Positions 32,178 through 43,812 of a DNA stretch of 64,000 bases are shown here, one piece after another. The first letter of the stretch is position 1; every line of letters begins with the position of its first letter. Below the pieces are notes generated by a model. That model made no database searches. It was not told the origin of the DNA and was given only the letters and a program-made list of their open reading frames with translations. The translations under genes were made by a program, and so were the position numbers. Source of the stretch: Cepaea nemoralis (lineage: Eukaryota > Mollusca > Gastropoda > Stylommatophora > Helicidae); the NCBI GenBank assembly GCA_014155875.1, contig JACEFZ010024491.1, forward strand, positions 1-64,000, written 5' to 3'.

Positions 32178-33590
32178 CCCGGGGTTTTGCAAGTTTCCAT
32201 TAAAATTATGGTCGTTCATTATTATTCCGAATATCATACTGTTCTTCTCTTGTATCATCGTAAAGATCTTTCACATAATCTGACCACGCATGTAAAATCT
32301 GATCTTTTTCTATTATGATTTTGCCACCGTTGGTGTTTAGTGAAGCCGTTGATGTGTGTATACCTTTATTAGTTATATCAGTAATTCTTTTGTGTAGTAA
32401 TTTGGTATTCAGGGTGTTGTCTTGGTTTTCAGTTTTCCTGAAATTTTCCTCAAGCCATGTTTCTTTTGCCGCTTTGCCTTTTTTCCTAATTTTCCAGAGA
32501 ATCTCTTCATATTTTTCATGGTTATTTTTATTATTTCTTCTTATGTCCATGAGTTTTAAGATGTCTTCCGTTATCCATTTCTTACTTCGCATTATCTTTA
32601 TTTTTGGGATGGTTGTTTCTGCAGCTTGGTTGACTGATTTCTTTAATATTTCTCATTGGTCACTGATATCTTGAAATAATATGTCCATATCGGACAATGC
32701 ATACTATCTCTTCTTTACCTCTATGTTGAATTTATCTTTTATCTCCTCACTCTTCAGTGCCCATAGATCAAATTTTGCATTCCTTGGTGTATATTTGATG
32801 TTCTTTAATTTTATCTGTATATTACTTATGATTAATCCATAGTCGCTGTAGCAGTCTGCGCTTAGTATAGTTTTTGCGCCTTTTAAGGTATTTCGGAATC
32901 TTCTGTTCATGAGATTGTAATCAGTCTGATTTCTGATCGTATGACCAGGAGTCCTCTATATCAATAGTCTCTTTGGGTAATGTTGATGCCAGGCGGTTCC
33001 AATAATCATATCATGCTCTTTTACCCCCTGTACAAGTCTGCAGCTTGTTTCATTCTGTTCAAGTAGTCCATACATGCCTACTATGCATCCGTCATGTTGA
33101 TGTTCAACTTTTCCAGCTGTCATCACTGCTGTCTGTTGTTGGTGCATTTACTTGTATGAATTTGACATCAAAAGGTTTTCCACTGAACTCCACCAGTAAC
33201 ACTCTGTCCGATACAGTTCAATATCTTTTGATCTATTTTTGTTTTGTCTATATCCATTATAATTGCTACTCCTCGCTGTTGTTTCTCTCCACCAGAATGT
33301 ACTGTGCTATAATCCTCAGATGTTATAATTCTCATTCCTGTCCATCTAGTCTCACATAAACCTAACATGTTAATATTTAATCTTCTCAATTCATTCTTAA
33401 TGTTATCAATTTGCCATCCCAACTCATAGTTCTTACATCCCAAGCTCCTACTTTCAATTTTGATATTAATTTGCACTCAGTCGCCTGCTGACGGTCTGGA
33501 GTCACCCGGTGCACATAACTACCCCTACCGGGCGAGGCTGCTCCTATGGAGCACCCATTTACGCCGTTTCTCTGATTTTATATGAAATTG
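32178..33590 (-). mobile_element. RTE/BovB-like LINE, 5' half of a second copy
   Basis: Reading down the minus strand from about 33590: a 5' UTR, then an endonuclease start (KIESRSLGCKNYELGWQID, NMLGLCETRWTGMRI), a degenerate middle (NRRFRNTLKGAKTI, ADCYSDYGLII), the linker (KKWITEDILKLMDIRRNN) and the segment YVKDLYDDTREEQYDIRNNN near 32220. It stops abruptly at about 32178, where the inverted half of the neighbouring copy begins. It differs from that inverted half at roughly a quarter of aligned residues, so it is a separate copy and not a duplicate. Its 3' half is absent. Heavily frameshifted. Confidence 0.8.
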
Positions 33591-34920
33591 CAATGCCTGT
33601 CAATACATGCATATTGGCTTGTCCATCTCACTACCTGCATGCTGGTTTGTCCATCTCACTACATGCAAAATGGTTGGACCATCTTACTAAAGTCCTGCTC
33701 ATTTGTCCATCTCACTATTTGCCTGCTGATTTGTCCATCTCACTATTTGTCTGCTGATTTGTCCATCTCACTACATGCCTGATGGTTTGTCCATATTATT
33801 TCCTTGCTAGTTTGTCCAAATTATTTGCTTGCTAGTTTGTCCATATTATTTGTTTGCTAGTTTGTCCATATTATTTTCTTGCTAGCTTGTCCATCTCGCC
33901 ACCTACACGCTGGTGTGGCCATCTCACCAAATGCTGGATTGCTAGTAAGTATATCAATTTCACTAGCTGCTTGCATGCTCATTTCCCTTTCTAACTACTG
34001 CTTTGTCCATCTCACAATCTACCTGCTGATTTGCCAATCTCACTATCTGCTTGCTGGTTTCTTAATCTCACTTAATGCTTGACTGATGGTTTATCCTCCC
34101 ACTACCTACCTAACCGCCCATTTGATCAACGCACTATCTGACTTACCGCTGTATTGTCTGTCTCACTGCCCGCCTCTGGGTTTGACCTTCTATTATTTTT
34201 CCTGTCGGTTCCTTCATCACAGTCATTAGCAGTGTGCCGACATGTCAGTCTTACTAAACGCCAGCCGATGTGTTAACTTTAGCTAATGCACGCTTGCTCG
34301 TTTGATCATCTCATCACCTGCATGGCGGTTTGCCCATCTTACTATCACTGTGTTGACCTGTCCATCTCACCGTCTGTCGTTTTATCTGTTTCATTATCCT
34401 ACTGTTAGTTTCTCCATATCAATAACTGTCTGCGGATTTATCCATCTCACCATCTGTCTATTAAATTGGCCATTTCCCTATCTGACCGCCTTTTATCCAT
34501 CTTATGGTGGTTCTGTATATTTGTCAATAACACCATTTCTTGTCGTTTTGTCCATCTAACTACCCACCTGTTGGTGTGTCCATCTCTCTTCTTGTCTATC
34601 AGGTCTCGCTACCTGCCTCTCGAACTGCCCATCTTACTGCCCGCCTTATGAGATGCACGTTTTTCAATTTCAAGGTCCCTAGGCCAGTTTGTCCACCGGA
34701 TCGCTTCCACTTCACTGTCTGTCAGCAGGTGTTTCCACTTCACTGTCTGACAGCAAGTGTTTTAACTCCACTGTCTGTCCGCAGACTTGCCCATGTAAGT
34801 GTCAGGCTGTCGGTTCGTGCATCTCAGTACTTGTCTCCCTATTTGTAGTACCACTAAATGTATGCCAATGTGCACATCTCAACGTCTACCTATCGATTTC
34901 GTTCACATGAACATTCTTGC
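33591..34920. repeat. 28-bp minisatellite, third block, strongly degenerate
   Basis: Resumes the array broken at 28015. Good units (CTGGTTTGTCCATCTCACTA) are seen at 33610-33780. Units then vary more and more in length and sequence, with TTGCTAGTTTGTCCATATTA variants near 33800-33890, until only CCATCTCACT-like islands remain near 34900. The cysteine/leucine-rich open frames across it are artefacts. Confidence 0.85.
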
Positions 34921-35071
34921 TGGTTTGGTGCACCTGATTATCCGGTACTTACCTCCAAATTATCACACACTACAATACATACAACCATACACACAAACAC
35001 TCACACATAAATATAATTTAAAACAATATATCACCCAAAATAGCAAATTAGTGCACACTAGAATGAATTAC

Positions 35072-35144
35072 ATCACTAACACACACACGCACACACACAC
35101 ACATACACACGCACTCACACACACACACACATACACACACCAAG
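35072..35144. repeat. AC microsatellite
   Basis: An imperfect ACACAC run with CGC and TAC interruptions. Confidence 0.95.
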
Positions 35145-36010
35145 TGCCATGCCGATAAGTATATGCGCTCAAGAATCGCCATCACACATGATAACCAGAA
35201 TATTGGATCATAAGATCTTGGTCTTGCCAAGCCATACAGGCATTTATCTCCATCTCTTACCATCACTCTAATTCTGTCAGTTTTGTCACTTCTTACTACA
35301 TTTTCATGTTTGTTTCTCTTCAAAATGTGTCAGAAATCTTGACTGTACGTCAAATTTCTCAAATAAATTTACGGTTTTCGAGTTGCTTGCTTGCTTGCTT
35401 GTGTTCGCTGGCTGCGAACTCCAGCGCGAAGTCCTGTATGCCGGATGAAGACATCCTGTTGCCCAACATCAGTGTGATGTCATACAGGACCTTAGGTTTG
35501 CATGAGTATCCGTTGTCCCATGTCTGGCTTATTGGTGTGCAGACTGGTGGTTCCTCGCCGTGCAGACAGACACTCTCCGACTTCGGAGGAATCAACGATC
35601 CTTCTGACTTTAGCCAGAATCCCGAAGGTACCTGTTGCTCAGGACGCTCGGCGAGGACGCGTCAATATGTCTTGGCCAGTATAGAACCAAGCCCTGGTAC
35701 CTTGGAAACACCTCTGCGTTCCGGTATTCGAGTCTTTCTTAAAGGACTATCTCATTTGGTTTTTATGTTGTTTTTTTTTTTAAATCTTTCCTCCCTTGCT
35801 ATTCTTTGCATTTCCCCCAGAAATCACATTTCCACTGTCATTAGACGTTTCACAGACTGTCTGCTTATTGTCTATGTTTTGTTTGCATACAAGAACATAG
35901 GCTCGATCGATATAGCGCTTCAACATTATTCTTTTCAATACTTTGTATTGGTATGTTTTTCATCTTGCTAAAGTCTGACTTTACAATGACGATCCTTGTT
36001 CTAAAACTCT
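35145..36010 (-). pseudogene. RTE/BovB-like LINE 3' relic, split by a small insertion
   Basis: Two pieces, 35145-35376 and 35734-36010, align on the minus strand with the C-terminal and 3' region of the LINE at 28.02-28.55 kb. Shared stretches include GTGCCAT.CCG.TAAG and the segment around AAATTTACGGTTTTC versus AATTAGTTTACGATTTTC. No open frame of length remains. An AAGC-tailed element separates the pieces at 35384-35726. Confidence 0.75.
35384..35726 (-). mobile_element. AAGC-tailed retroelement 3' end, copy A, with TSD
   Basis: Flanked by TTCGAGT at 35377-35383 and 35727-35733. On the minus strand it ends in an AAGC tetranucleotide tail. Upstream, an open frame from about 35655 to the tail contains SGFWLKSEGSLIPPKSESV, EEPPVCTPISQTWDNGYSCK, then LYDITLMLGNRMSSSGIQDF. 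The same peptide is encoded by copy B at 43813-44015. I do not recognise the protein. The TSD plus simple tandem tail points to a 5'-truncated LINE-type insertion, and the peptide would be the C-terminus of that LINE's protein. Confidence 0.75.
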
Positions 36011-36730
36011 TGTTTAGACGCCGCGCCTATTCTACTGTAGCGTTAGTATCTGTTTCGCCTGTGTGCTGACCATTTGGTGTGAGAAATAGGGGTACTTTAA
36101 CCCTGTGTACTTAAATACAAGATACCAGAGTCATATTTACACACCTAGATATCACAGTAACTAATCTCTGCTAAAAATGGTCATGATTTTGGAATTTCAA
36201 ATCGAATGATAGATTTAATACAAGACTGCATCATTTAGATGTCGGGCAAACGGAAAGAAGGCGTCTTCCTCTAAAATAATGTTGACAGAAACTGAGGCTA
36301 GTCATCCATGTGGTGTTTCTTTACCCAGAGAATGCTCGCTTTTATATAGTCTGCAAATTAATTTCGCCTCGCTCATTCCCATTTGTTATATAAGGAAATG
36401 ACTTACATCAGCAAAGGACTACTGATAGGAACTTTACATGAAGACAACATGCATTAAGTACCTGCGAAGCTCATTCAGAAGAAAATTGAGGAAACACCCA
36501 TCAAATTGCACAAAGCAATAATTCCCATGAATTCGCAAAAAATGAACATCATCATCGAACAGGATGCAACACCGTTATTTCTCAAAACACTAGTAACTCA
36601 TTTGATCTCATGTGTATCATCACCTGAAATGGTCGACCTCATGTTCTTTCCAGCGTTGGTCATTCAGCTTTTCTAACCTTTATCTCGATGCATCCTAGGA
36701 ATCTGGATGACATCCATCGAGATTGACACC
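36011..36730. other. Unassigned sequence
   Basis: AT-rich, no open frame of note, no repeat recognised. Confidence 0.45.
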
Positions 36731-37955
36731 TCAAAATAAAGCTGAGTTAAGTTGAGTTGAGCTAAGAACCGACAGCACTGCACACAGGACATTCCCCTCG
36801 TTCAACAGCCAGCGAAGAGTCACACTACTAATCGTTCCCACCGCTATCTGATTGACAGTTCTCCTGGTCTTTCCTCTCAGTTTTGAGATTCTACCAGACC
36901 TTCTGCCAATCCCCCGCAATATCATACTTTCCACATAAGGGTTCTCAATCTGTTCCTCCACCTTCTCCACCTGGTCCCACAGGCGCACGACCACCTCTCC
37001 CTTGTCCATAGGTAATCGACCACCAAGAGGTGCATTTCCCTGCCAGCCTATCAGCCTGTTCATTCCCCCGCACTCTCGCATGGCCAGGGCAAAAAAAAAC
37101 AATCATACAATTCTTACAATCTGTGACTCTGAAGCGAGGTGAGCCATTCCACACGAAACATTCCTTTCTCCACTTTACTAAGCATACTCATTGAGTCCGT
37201 GATGAAGACAATGTGTGTTGCTGTGGACTCCTCTAACCAACGGAATGGCGCTGTGACTGCTTCCACCTCCATTCTCATGCTTGAGGTTGTAGCCTCAAAT
37301 GCCATACTCTCCTTTTTCAAGAACCGTCCATAAGCGTAGGCAATGAAACCCCAACCACTCTGCTTGTTTCTAACCACTGACCCATCAGTATAGATCATTA
37401 TGTCACCTTGATATGTATTACTCTGGATCAGTTGTTGTACTTCAAACTCTGTGTGGCCTGCTGCCCATTCTCTACACTCACGACCCAGTGTTACTATTAC
37501 ATTGTGCTAGTCCGTTCTGTCTGCTGGTACTCCAACCCACTCTCTTTCACGATTGATGGTCTCTATATCACAAACCTGACGTATAGATAGTTCTGCCTGT
37601 GCCATCCAGGACCTGCCTCGTCTTAGTCTAAGACCCTTGACCATATCCATGGCTTCATGCAGGGGGTGATCACTATCTACAGCACCTCTCAGGTACCATT
37701 TGGCCTGAAGGACCCAATGCCTGTCCGCCATTGTTGGTAGCGCCAGGATGTGCCTTATGCATAAAATTGGTGTGTCCTTTGTGCACCACGGAATCACACG
37801 CATGGCCGCATTTTGTATGCGCTCCAACCTCTCAAGCTGGCTCTTCGATACTGTCAGCAGCCCCAAACCATACTCAATAACATAAATTATTAACTGCTGA
37901 AAGAGCCTTAAAACATCATCTGCTCTACCCCGATTGCTGCCATCGTCCTCAAAGC
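36731..37955 (-). pseudogene. RNase H LINE, C-terminal relic A
   Basis: Minus-strand frames in order: RT thumb (GLLTVSKSQLERLERIQNAA, then TKDTPILCIRHILALP), a linker (HEAMDMVKGLRLRRGRSW, QVCDIETINREREWVGVP), the RNase H domain starting MIYTDGSVV with its first catalytic aspartate, SMSMLSKVEKGMFRVEWL, and a damaged end (PGHARVRGNEQADRLAG). The tail block is KLRGKTRRTVNQIAVGT and RWLLNEGN. The 3' end carries GAGTT/AAGTT repeats at 36743-36765 (minus-strand AACTC). Frameshifts at about 37100 and 37510. RNase H would remove the RNA strand after first-strand synthesis. Confidence 0.88.
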
Positions 37956-37959
37956 GTGA

Positions 37960-39400
37960 TTGATTGATTGATTGATCTAGGAACCGACATCACAGCATTC
38001 GGGGCATTCCCATTGGCGCTCCGTCCCCATCCTCAGCAGCCAGCGAAGAGTTCCAACACCAATAGTACCAGTAGCAATCTGATTATATGTCCATCTCACC
38101 TTTCCTCTGAGCGTTGAGCGTCTGCCAGATCCCCTCGTCACTCCTCGCTGTCTCAATCTTGCCAGACCATGGTAATCCATTTGCTCCTCCGAGGTGCACA
38201 CAAGGCCGCAACCGCATCTGCCTTGTCATGCATCAATACTCCACCAAGTTTTGCAGAGCCAGCCAATCTGTCCGCCTGTTCATTCCCCAGCACACCGGCA
38301 TGCCCCGGAGAAACAATCCAGGCGATGCTTGCCACCCGTGACCTCCGAAGCGAAGCAAGCCACTCCGTACGAAGCATGCCTGTCCTCACCTTCCTCAGCA
38401 TGCTTTCTGAATCAGTTACAATGACGATGTGTGTGTGTGTGTATCGTATTCTCGATCCAGCGGAAAACTGCAGTGACCGCCTTCACCTCCATTCTTAAGC
38501 TAGATGTTGTAGTATCATATGCCAGGCTCTCCTGCACCAAAAGTCGGCCACTAGCGTTTGCTATGAACCCCCAGGCACTTCTCTCGACAGCGAACCATCT
38601 GTGTAGATAATCACATCACCTGCGCGAGCATTATCCTGAATTAGTTGCTGTATTTCCATTTCCGTGGCCCCTACTGGCCACTCCCTGCACTCCCGGCTCA
38701 ATGTGATTATAACTCTGCACAAGTCTGACTGCTCCGCTGGCACTCCGACCCTCTCCTCTTCTCGCCTAATGTTCTCCAAGATGCACACCTGCCTGATCGG
38801 ATCCTCCGCATGAGCCATTCATGATTTCCCTCTTATCAGTCTCTGACCCTTAACTGCGTCCAGTGCCTCATGCAAAGGGTGATCTGTGTCTGCAGCTACT
38901 CTGAGGTATGCCTTCACCTGCATCACCTTGCGCCTACCTGCAAAATTCGGCAAACCAAAGATGCAACGCATACACACTACTGGGGTGTCTCTGGTGCATC
39001 CCAGAATGACCCGCATAGCTTCGTTCTGTATGCGCTCTAACTTCACCAGCTGACTCTTTGAGACAGTGAGCAGTCCTAGTCCACAATCAATCACTGAGAG
39101 GATCAAGTGCTAGTATAGTGTGAGAAGTATTCTCTGCTCTGTGTCCATTGCAGCCATAGTTTTAAGTGCATTGAGTCCCTTTTGAGATCTTGTCACAACC
39201 TTCTCCACGTGGTCCTTGAAGGACAGGCTCCTGGCAAGTGTGATTCCCAGATACTTCAGTTTGTTCTATCTGTTGGCGTTTCTGCCATCTATCCTCAAAG
39301 CATCACGTCCTCTACCAGCCTTCACCACAAAAGCCTCCATATGATCTTTAAAACCTGTCGAAGCTGATAACCAAGTACTTCAATTTACTCTATCTAAGAT
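37960..39400 (-). pseudogene. RNase H LINE, C-terminal relic B
   Basis: A related but distinct copy upstream of relic A in the same orientation. It starts with the end of the RT palm and thumb (KLKYLGITLARSLSFKDHVE near 39200; CGLGLLTVSKSQLVKLERIQ), then GKSMAHAEDPIRQ-type sequence interrupted by a stop at 38819, VIIYTDGSLSREV (RNase H first aspartate), VTDSESMLRKVRTGMLRTEW, and WIVSPGHAGVLGNEQADRLA (terminal RNase H block). GSGRRSTLRGKVRW and WECPECCDVGS end it. The tail is GATT repeats at 37959-37976 (minus-strand AATC). It sits directly against the 5' end of relic A. Confidence 0.88.
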
Positions 39401-39680
39401 GTCATCCATTCAGTATAATACATGGGACTTAAAATAAAGTTAACATCATACGTATATAAATAATGCTACTGAGTTGAGTTGCGTTATTTAGAGATTTTAA
39501 GTACGCTCTATTAATTGATACATGTTTCTGCTTTACCATCTGGATTGACGCAGCCATGCCCTTAAAAGAACAATAAGAATTAACCGATAAGCCTGTGTCT
39601 GAATTACTAAATTAATGTACTGATTTCATACGGTGCTCTTTTCTTTAATCAGAATTCTCAGGTAATATGTTGTTTATCCA
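39401..39680. other. Unassigned spacer
   Basis: Short AT-rich spacer with one GAGTTGAGTTG patch near 39475, like the tails of the RNase H LINE family. Confidence 0.4.
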
Positions 39681-42600
39681 TCAAGAGTGATGATGACCAT
39701 TCATTTCATCCAGTGAGGTTGAAAGTATGGCGCCGTGAATTCTAAGATGGCTGATAAGGCCTAATTTGGCTCGAAATGTTCTTTGACAATGTGGACAAAG
39801 AATGCTTGACGTTTCTGGAGGAGGATTTCCTGCAGTGGTTTTTCTGTCCTGCCTTTTCTTCACAGCTCTCGCAGTCCTGGTTGCCTCACACGTGACTGCA
39901 CACTTGCGTAATGATGCACGCCACGAATTTCGGTCGCTGGCTGCAGTCTCCCAGGTGTCAAGATGAATTCGAAAATCATTTAGTGAGATTTTTTTGAGTG
40001 TCTTTAAAGCGCTTCCTCTGGCCGCCTTGGGAGCTTTTACCACAGCGCAACTCGCCGTAAAAAATTTCGATTAGGGAGCCTGTGATCTGGCATGCGAGTT
40101 AAGTGACCAACCTAGCGAATCTGATTCTTCATTAGTAGAGTGTGGATATTGGGCATGGACGTTCTTTCTAGGACTTCAGTGTCTGAGATCTTGTCTTGTC
40201 ATTTAAACTTCAATAGCTTCCTAAGGCAGACTGTGTGTAAGTGGTTTAATTCCCTAGCGTGTCGCTGATAAACAGTCCATGTTTCACAAGCATATAGCAG
40301 TGTGGATAATACAACTGCTTTGTAGACTTTCAGCTTTGTTTGCAGGCTTATTCCATTTCTGTCCCACACATTCTTGTACAGTCTGCCAAAGGCCGCGCTG
40401 GCCTTGGAGATTCTTGCATTCACTTCATCATCAATTGTGGCAGCTTGTGACACAGTGCTGCCAAGATAGGTGAATTTGTCCACAACACTTAGACTATGAC
40501 CATTCACTTTGATATTCGGCACAGTGTGATTATTCCCTGGAGCTGGCTGGTACATAACTACAGTCTTCTCCAAGTTGATATTGAGCCCATAGTTGGCACA
40601 GGCATGTGAGAAAGCTGAAACATTGTGTTGCATGTCTGCCTCTGAGTTGGCATATAGAGCGCAATCATCAGCAAACAGGAGCTCTCTGACGGTGTCGCTG
40701 TTAATTTTTGTTTTAGCTTTCAGCCTTCTGAGATTGAATAACTTTCCATCCATGCGGTAGTTGATGTCTATTCCAATGTCGTTGTTCTCGAAGGCATTCG
40801 TCAACATAGCTGAAAACATGAGGCTGAACAGTGTTGGTGCCAGGACACATCCTTGCTTCACCCCATTGGTGACAGGAAAGGGCTCAGACAGTTCACCATT
40901 TTCCTGAACTCTTTCCTGCATGCCATCATGAAATAGCCGCACTATGTGGACAAACTTTCGTGGACAGCCATATTTTGCCATAATCTTCCACAGTCATTCT
41001 TTGCTGACTGTATCAAAAGCCTTTGTAAGGTCAATGAAAGTGGAGAACATTTCTCAATTATGTTCCTGACATTTCTCTTGCAGCAGCGAAAATCATGTCA
41101 ATAGTTCCACGTTCTTTTCTGAAGCCACATTCACTCTCAGGAAGAAGACCTTGATCGAGATGGGCTGTGAGGCGATCGAGAAGAATTCTGGCGAGTATCT
41201 TCCCTGCAATTGATAGCAAGGCGTTGCCTCGGTGGTTGGCACAGGATTGGCGATTTCCTTTACGTTTGTAAAGGTGGACTATTGACGCGTCTTTGAAATC
41301 TTGCGTCATGGTCTCGTTCACCCATATATTTGTAAAGACTCGGTGACGCTGCTCTATCAGAACCGTTCCACCTGCTTTGTATATCTCTGCTGGGATGGAG
41401 TCAGGACCAGGTGCCTTGCCGCTGGAGAGTTGCTGGATGGCTTTGTTTACTTCCACTATGGTTGGCAGGTCATCAAGTGTATCATTAGTGGGAACTTGAG
41501 GAAGGCAGTGGATGGTTTCATTATAGAAGAAGGAAGTTAGGATGTTGCTGAAATGCTCTGCCCGGTGTTAAGAATTTCTTTCTTATCGGTGACCAATGTT
41601 TCCCCCAACTGCACTGAGGAGGGGAACTATGCCTGGTGATGGAGGACCATAGACCGCTTTCAGTGAGTCGTAGAATTTTTCATATCATGTCTGTCAGCAA
41701 AGCCTTGGATTTCATCAGCTTTGCTGCTAAGCCAGGAGTCCCGCATGTGCCGAAGTTTCTGCTGCACTACTCTCTGAATGTTCTTGAAGGCATCTTTTTT
41801 TGGATGTTGACTTCGGGTCATTCAAGCGTGCCTTGAGGAGAAGATGTTTCTCGGCCTGCAATTGGTTTTTGTCGTCGGAATTTTCATCAAACTAGTCTTT
41901 ATGGTTTCGGGGGGCTGAAACCAGGATTTCCATAGCAGTGTTGTAAATTGTGTCCTTTAGGGCTCTCCATTCTGTTTCTGTATCCTGTTTAGCTTCAGCA
42001 TTGGGCTTGAGGCGGTCTTCCAGCATATTTTAAAACGACAGCTGCATTTTCTTGCTGTTTAGGCGGGTGACATTTAGTTTTTTTGTTTGTTTTGCATTTT
42101 TACCCCTTGAGGACGCCGTGGTCGTTTGATGTGTATGTTTATTTTCAAGGTAATGAGACGATGGTCTGTCCAACATTCGGCAACATACATGGATTTTGTC
42201 ACCCGTACGTCTTGTCTGTCACTCCTCCAGACGATGACATAGTCAACGAGGTGCCAGTTTTTCGAGCAAGGGTGCATCCACGATGTCCTATTTCTCATGG
42301 GAAAGCGGAAAATTGTGTTGGTAATCAGGAGATCGTGTTCGGCACATGTCTGAAGGAGGAGGAGTCCATTGCTGTTACAATTTCCGACTCTGTGCTTTCC
42401 AATAATGCCATTTCAAGTGATGTTGTCCGTGCCTACTCTGGCATTGAAATTCCCAAGGAGTATAAGTTTGTCTCTTTTGGGAACAGATGCTAATACATTG
42501 TGCAGGTCCTCATAGAACTTGTTCTTGACTCACAATGGTTGCATGCTTTCTTCCATTCAACAGGGGCAACTTAATGGTCATGAGCCTGACGTTCATAGCC

Positions 42601-42960
42601 TTTGGAAATCCAGCTAGTTTGCCAACCAGGGCCGACTTAATGGCAAATCCCACACCAGATTGGCGTCTTTCCTCGCTTTTACTTCCACTCCAGAAAAATG
42701 TGTAGCCGGCACCAATTTCACAGATTTGGCCTTCTTCTGCAAGTCGTGTCTCGCTCAAGGCTGCTATGTCGATGTTGTACCTGCCCAGCTCTCTCCCAAT
42801 CAGTGCTGTTCGTCTCTCTAGACTCGACGCGCCATCTCTGTCAAGTAGGGTGCGTACATTCCAAGTTCCGATTCTTAAGGGAATATGGTTTGCTCTTTTA
42901 GCTCTACCTGTTTTTTCTTTGTTTATATGTCGACCTCAGTATAGGGTACCCACCAACCGC
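39681..42960 (-). mobile_element. Degenerate full-length zinc-finger LINE, second lineage
   Basis: The minus strand carries all domains in order. Endonuclease start TWNVRTLLDRDGA and ALSETRLAEEGQ near 42840-42730; endonuclease end HLVDYVIVWRSDRQDVRV and ECWTDHRLITLK at about 42250-42150; RT N-half at 41058-41456 (SSGKAPGPDSIPAEIYKAG, SECGFRKERGTIDMIF); RT palm and thumb at 40199-40981 (GVKQGCVLAPTLFSLMFS, RELLFADDCALYAN, YLGSTVSQAATIDDE, YACETWTVYQ); C-terminus at 39681-40043 with the finger CPHCQRTFRAKLGLISHLRI. The architecture equals that of copy 1, but the sequence differs enough to be another lineage. At least five frameshifts or stops. Confidence 0.92.
40199..40981 (-). pseudogene. Reverse transcriptase palm/thumb of the degenerate zinc-finger LINE
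   Basis: The longest intact frame (260 codons) of this element. It starts just after motif A, which is in a shifted frame near 41000, then holds motif B (NGVKQGCVLAPTLFSLMFSA), motif C (ELLFADDCALYANSEADMQ), motif D (NINLEKTVVMYQPAP), the motif E region (KFTYLGSTVSQAA) and the thumb (VLSTLLYACETWTVYQRHAR). The FADD pair is present, but the protein is incomplete and cannot be active alone. Confidence 0.9.
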
Positions 42961-43454
42961 GGCTAGCTGGTTAGGCAATGATGGAGCAGACAATGTTTAG
43001 GGCACCTTTTCTAGCCTCTTCCTCATGCTATGGAGGTGAGCAGTTTATTTATATAGAGGGCTGCTCAGTCGCTCAGGGGGCTGCCGAATCCCACTGCTCT
43101 CAGGCTATATACAGGCTCAGGTAAGTCTCTGCACCGAACTGATAGCATTATTATCATACCAGCAATGTAGAAATATCAGGAACGATATATATTTAAAAAA
43201 TAATTATTCGTTATGATTTTTCCATCAGTACCTGGTTGACGGTTTGGTGTCACCTGTGTCCCATGACTATCCCTGCCGGTTGAGCATATCCTAAGGCAGC
43301 CATTAACGTCGTTCGCTGCTTCTGATATGTGGCTATTCATGAAATCTTGGGAAGATAATGTGGTGATTCTCCTCGACTACTGCATCCACATGGGGTCTTT
43401 TACCTCTGCCTTTGGCAGTTATTTCCTATTGTGAGGACAAGTGAGTGTCCTGCT
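42961..43454. other. Unassigned, with a LINE 5'-UTR-like patch
   Basis: At about 43205-43350 the sequence resembles the 5' UTR of the LINE copy at 33490-33590 (ACGGT.TGG.GTCACC, then CATGACTATCCCTGCCGG versus CATAACTACCCCTACCGG). It may be a small relic of that family. Nothing else is supported. Confidence 0.45.
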
Positions 43455-43699
43455 CTGCTCAGATGCTCGAATGTGTTAACGGTTTTCTCCGTAATCACGT
43501 ATATCCACATGAGGAACACAGCTGCGCGAGATTCGGCAGCGCATCGCATCGCGTTGGTTACTTACAGGGTATGTCTGCCTTTCGCTCAGAAAGCAATGGC
43601 AAACTAATGAGCGTAATCTTGCCAAGAACATCAACAGTAGCTGAAAAATGCTGGTATTGACTGTAACGTCCTGTAAGGGATTTGCAACTTTAAAAAAAA
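43455..43699 (+). mobile_element. tRNA-derived SINE copy (family S1)
   Basis: The + strand has TTTTCTCCGTAATCACG, CACAGCTGCGCGAGATTCGG, CAGAAAGCAATGGCAAACTA, CTTGCCAAGAACATCAACA and a 3' end GGGATTTGCAACTTT followed by an A-run ending at 43699. The A-box region is degraded and the exact 5' end is uncertain. Confidence 0.75.
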
Positions 43700-43812
43700 A
43701 TATTTAGTCTCTTCTTGCCTCTGTAATTTTAACAGTGGAAAGGCTCGACTGACACACATAAACTTATAAACGTTATCACTCCTGCTGGTTAAATCAAATT
43801 GAATAACGTTTA

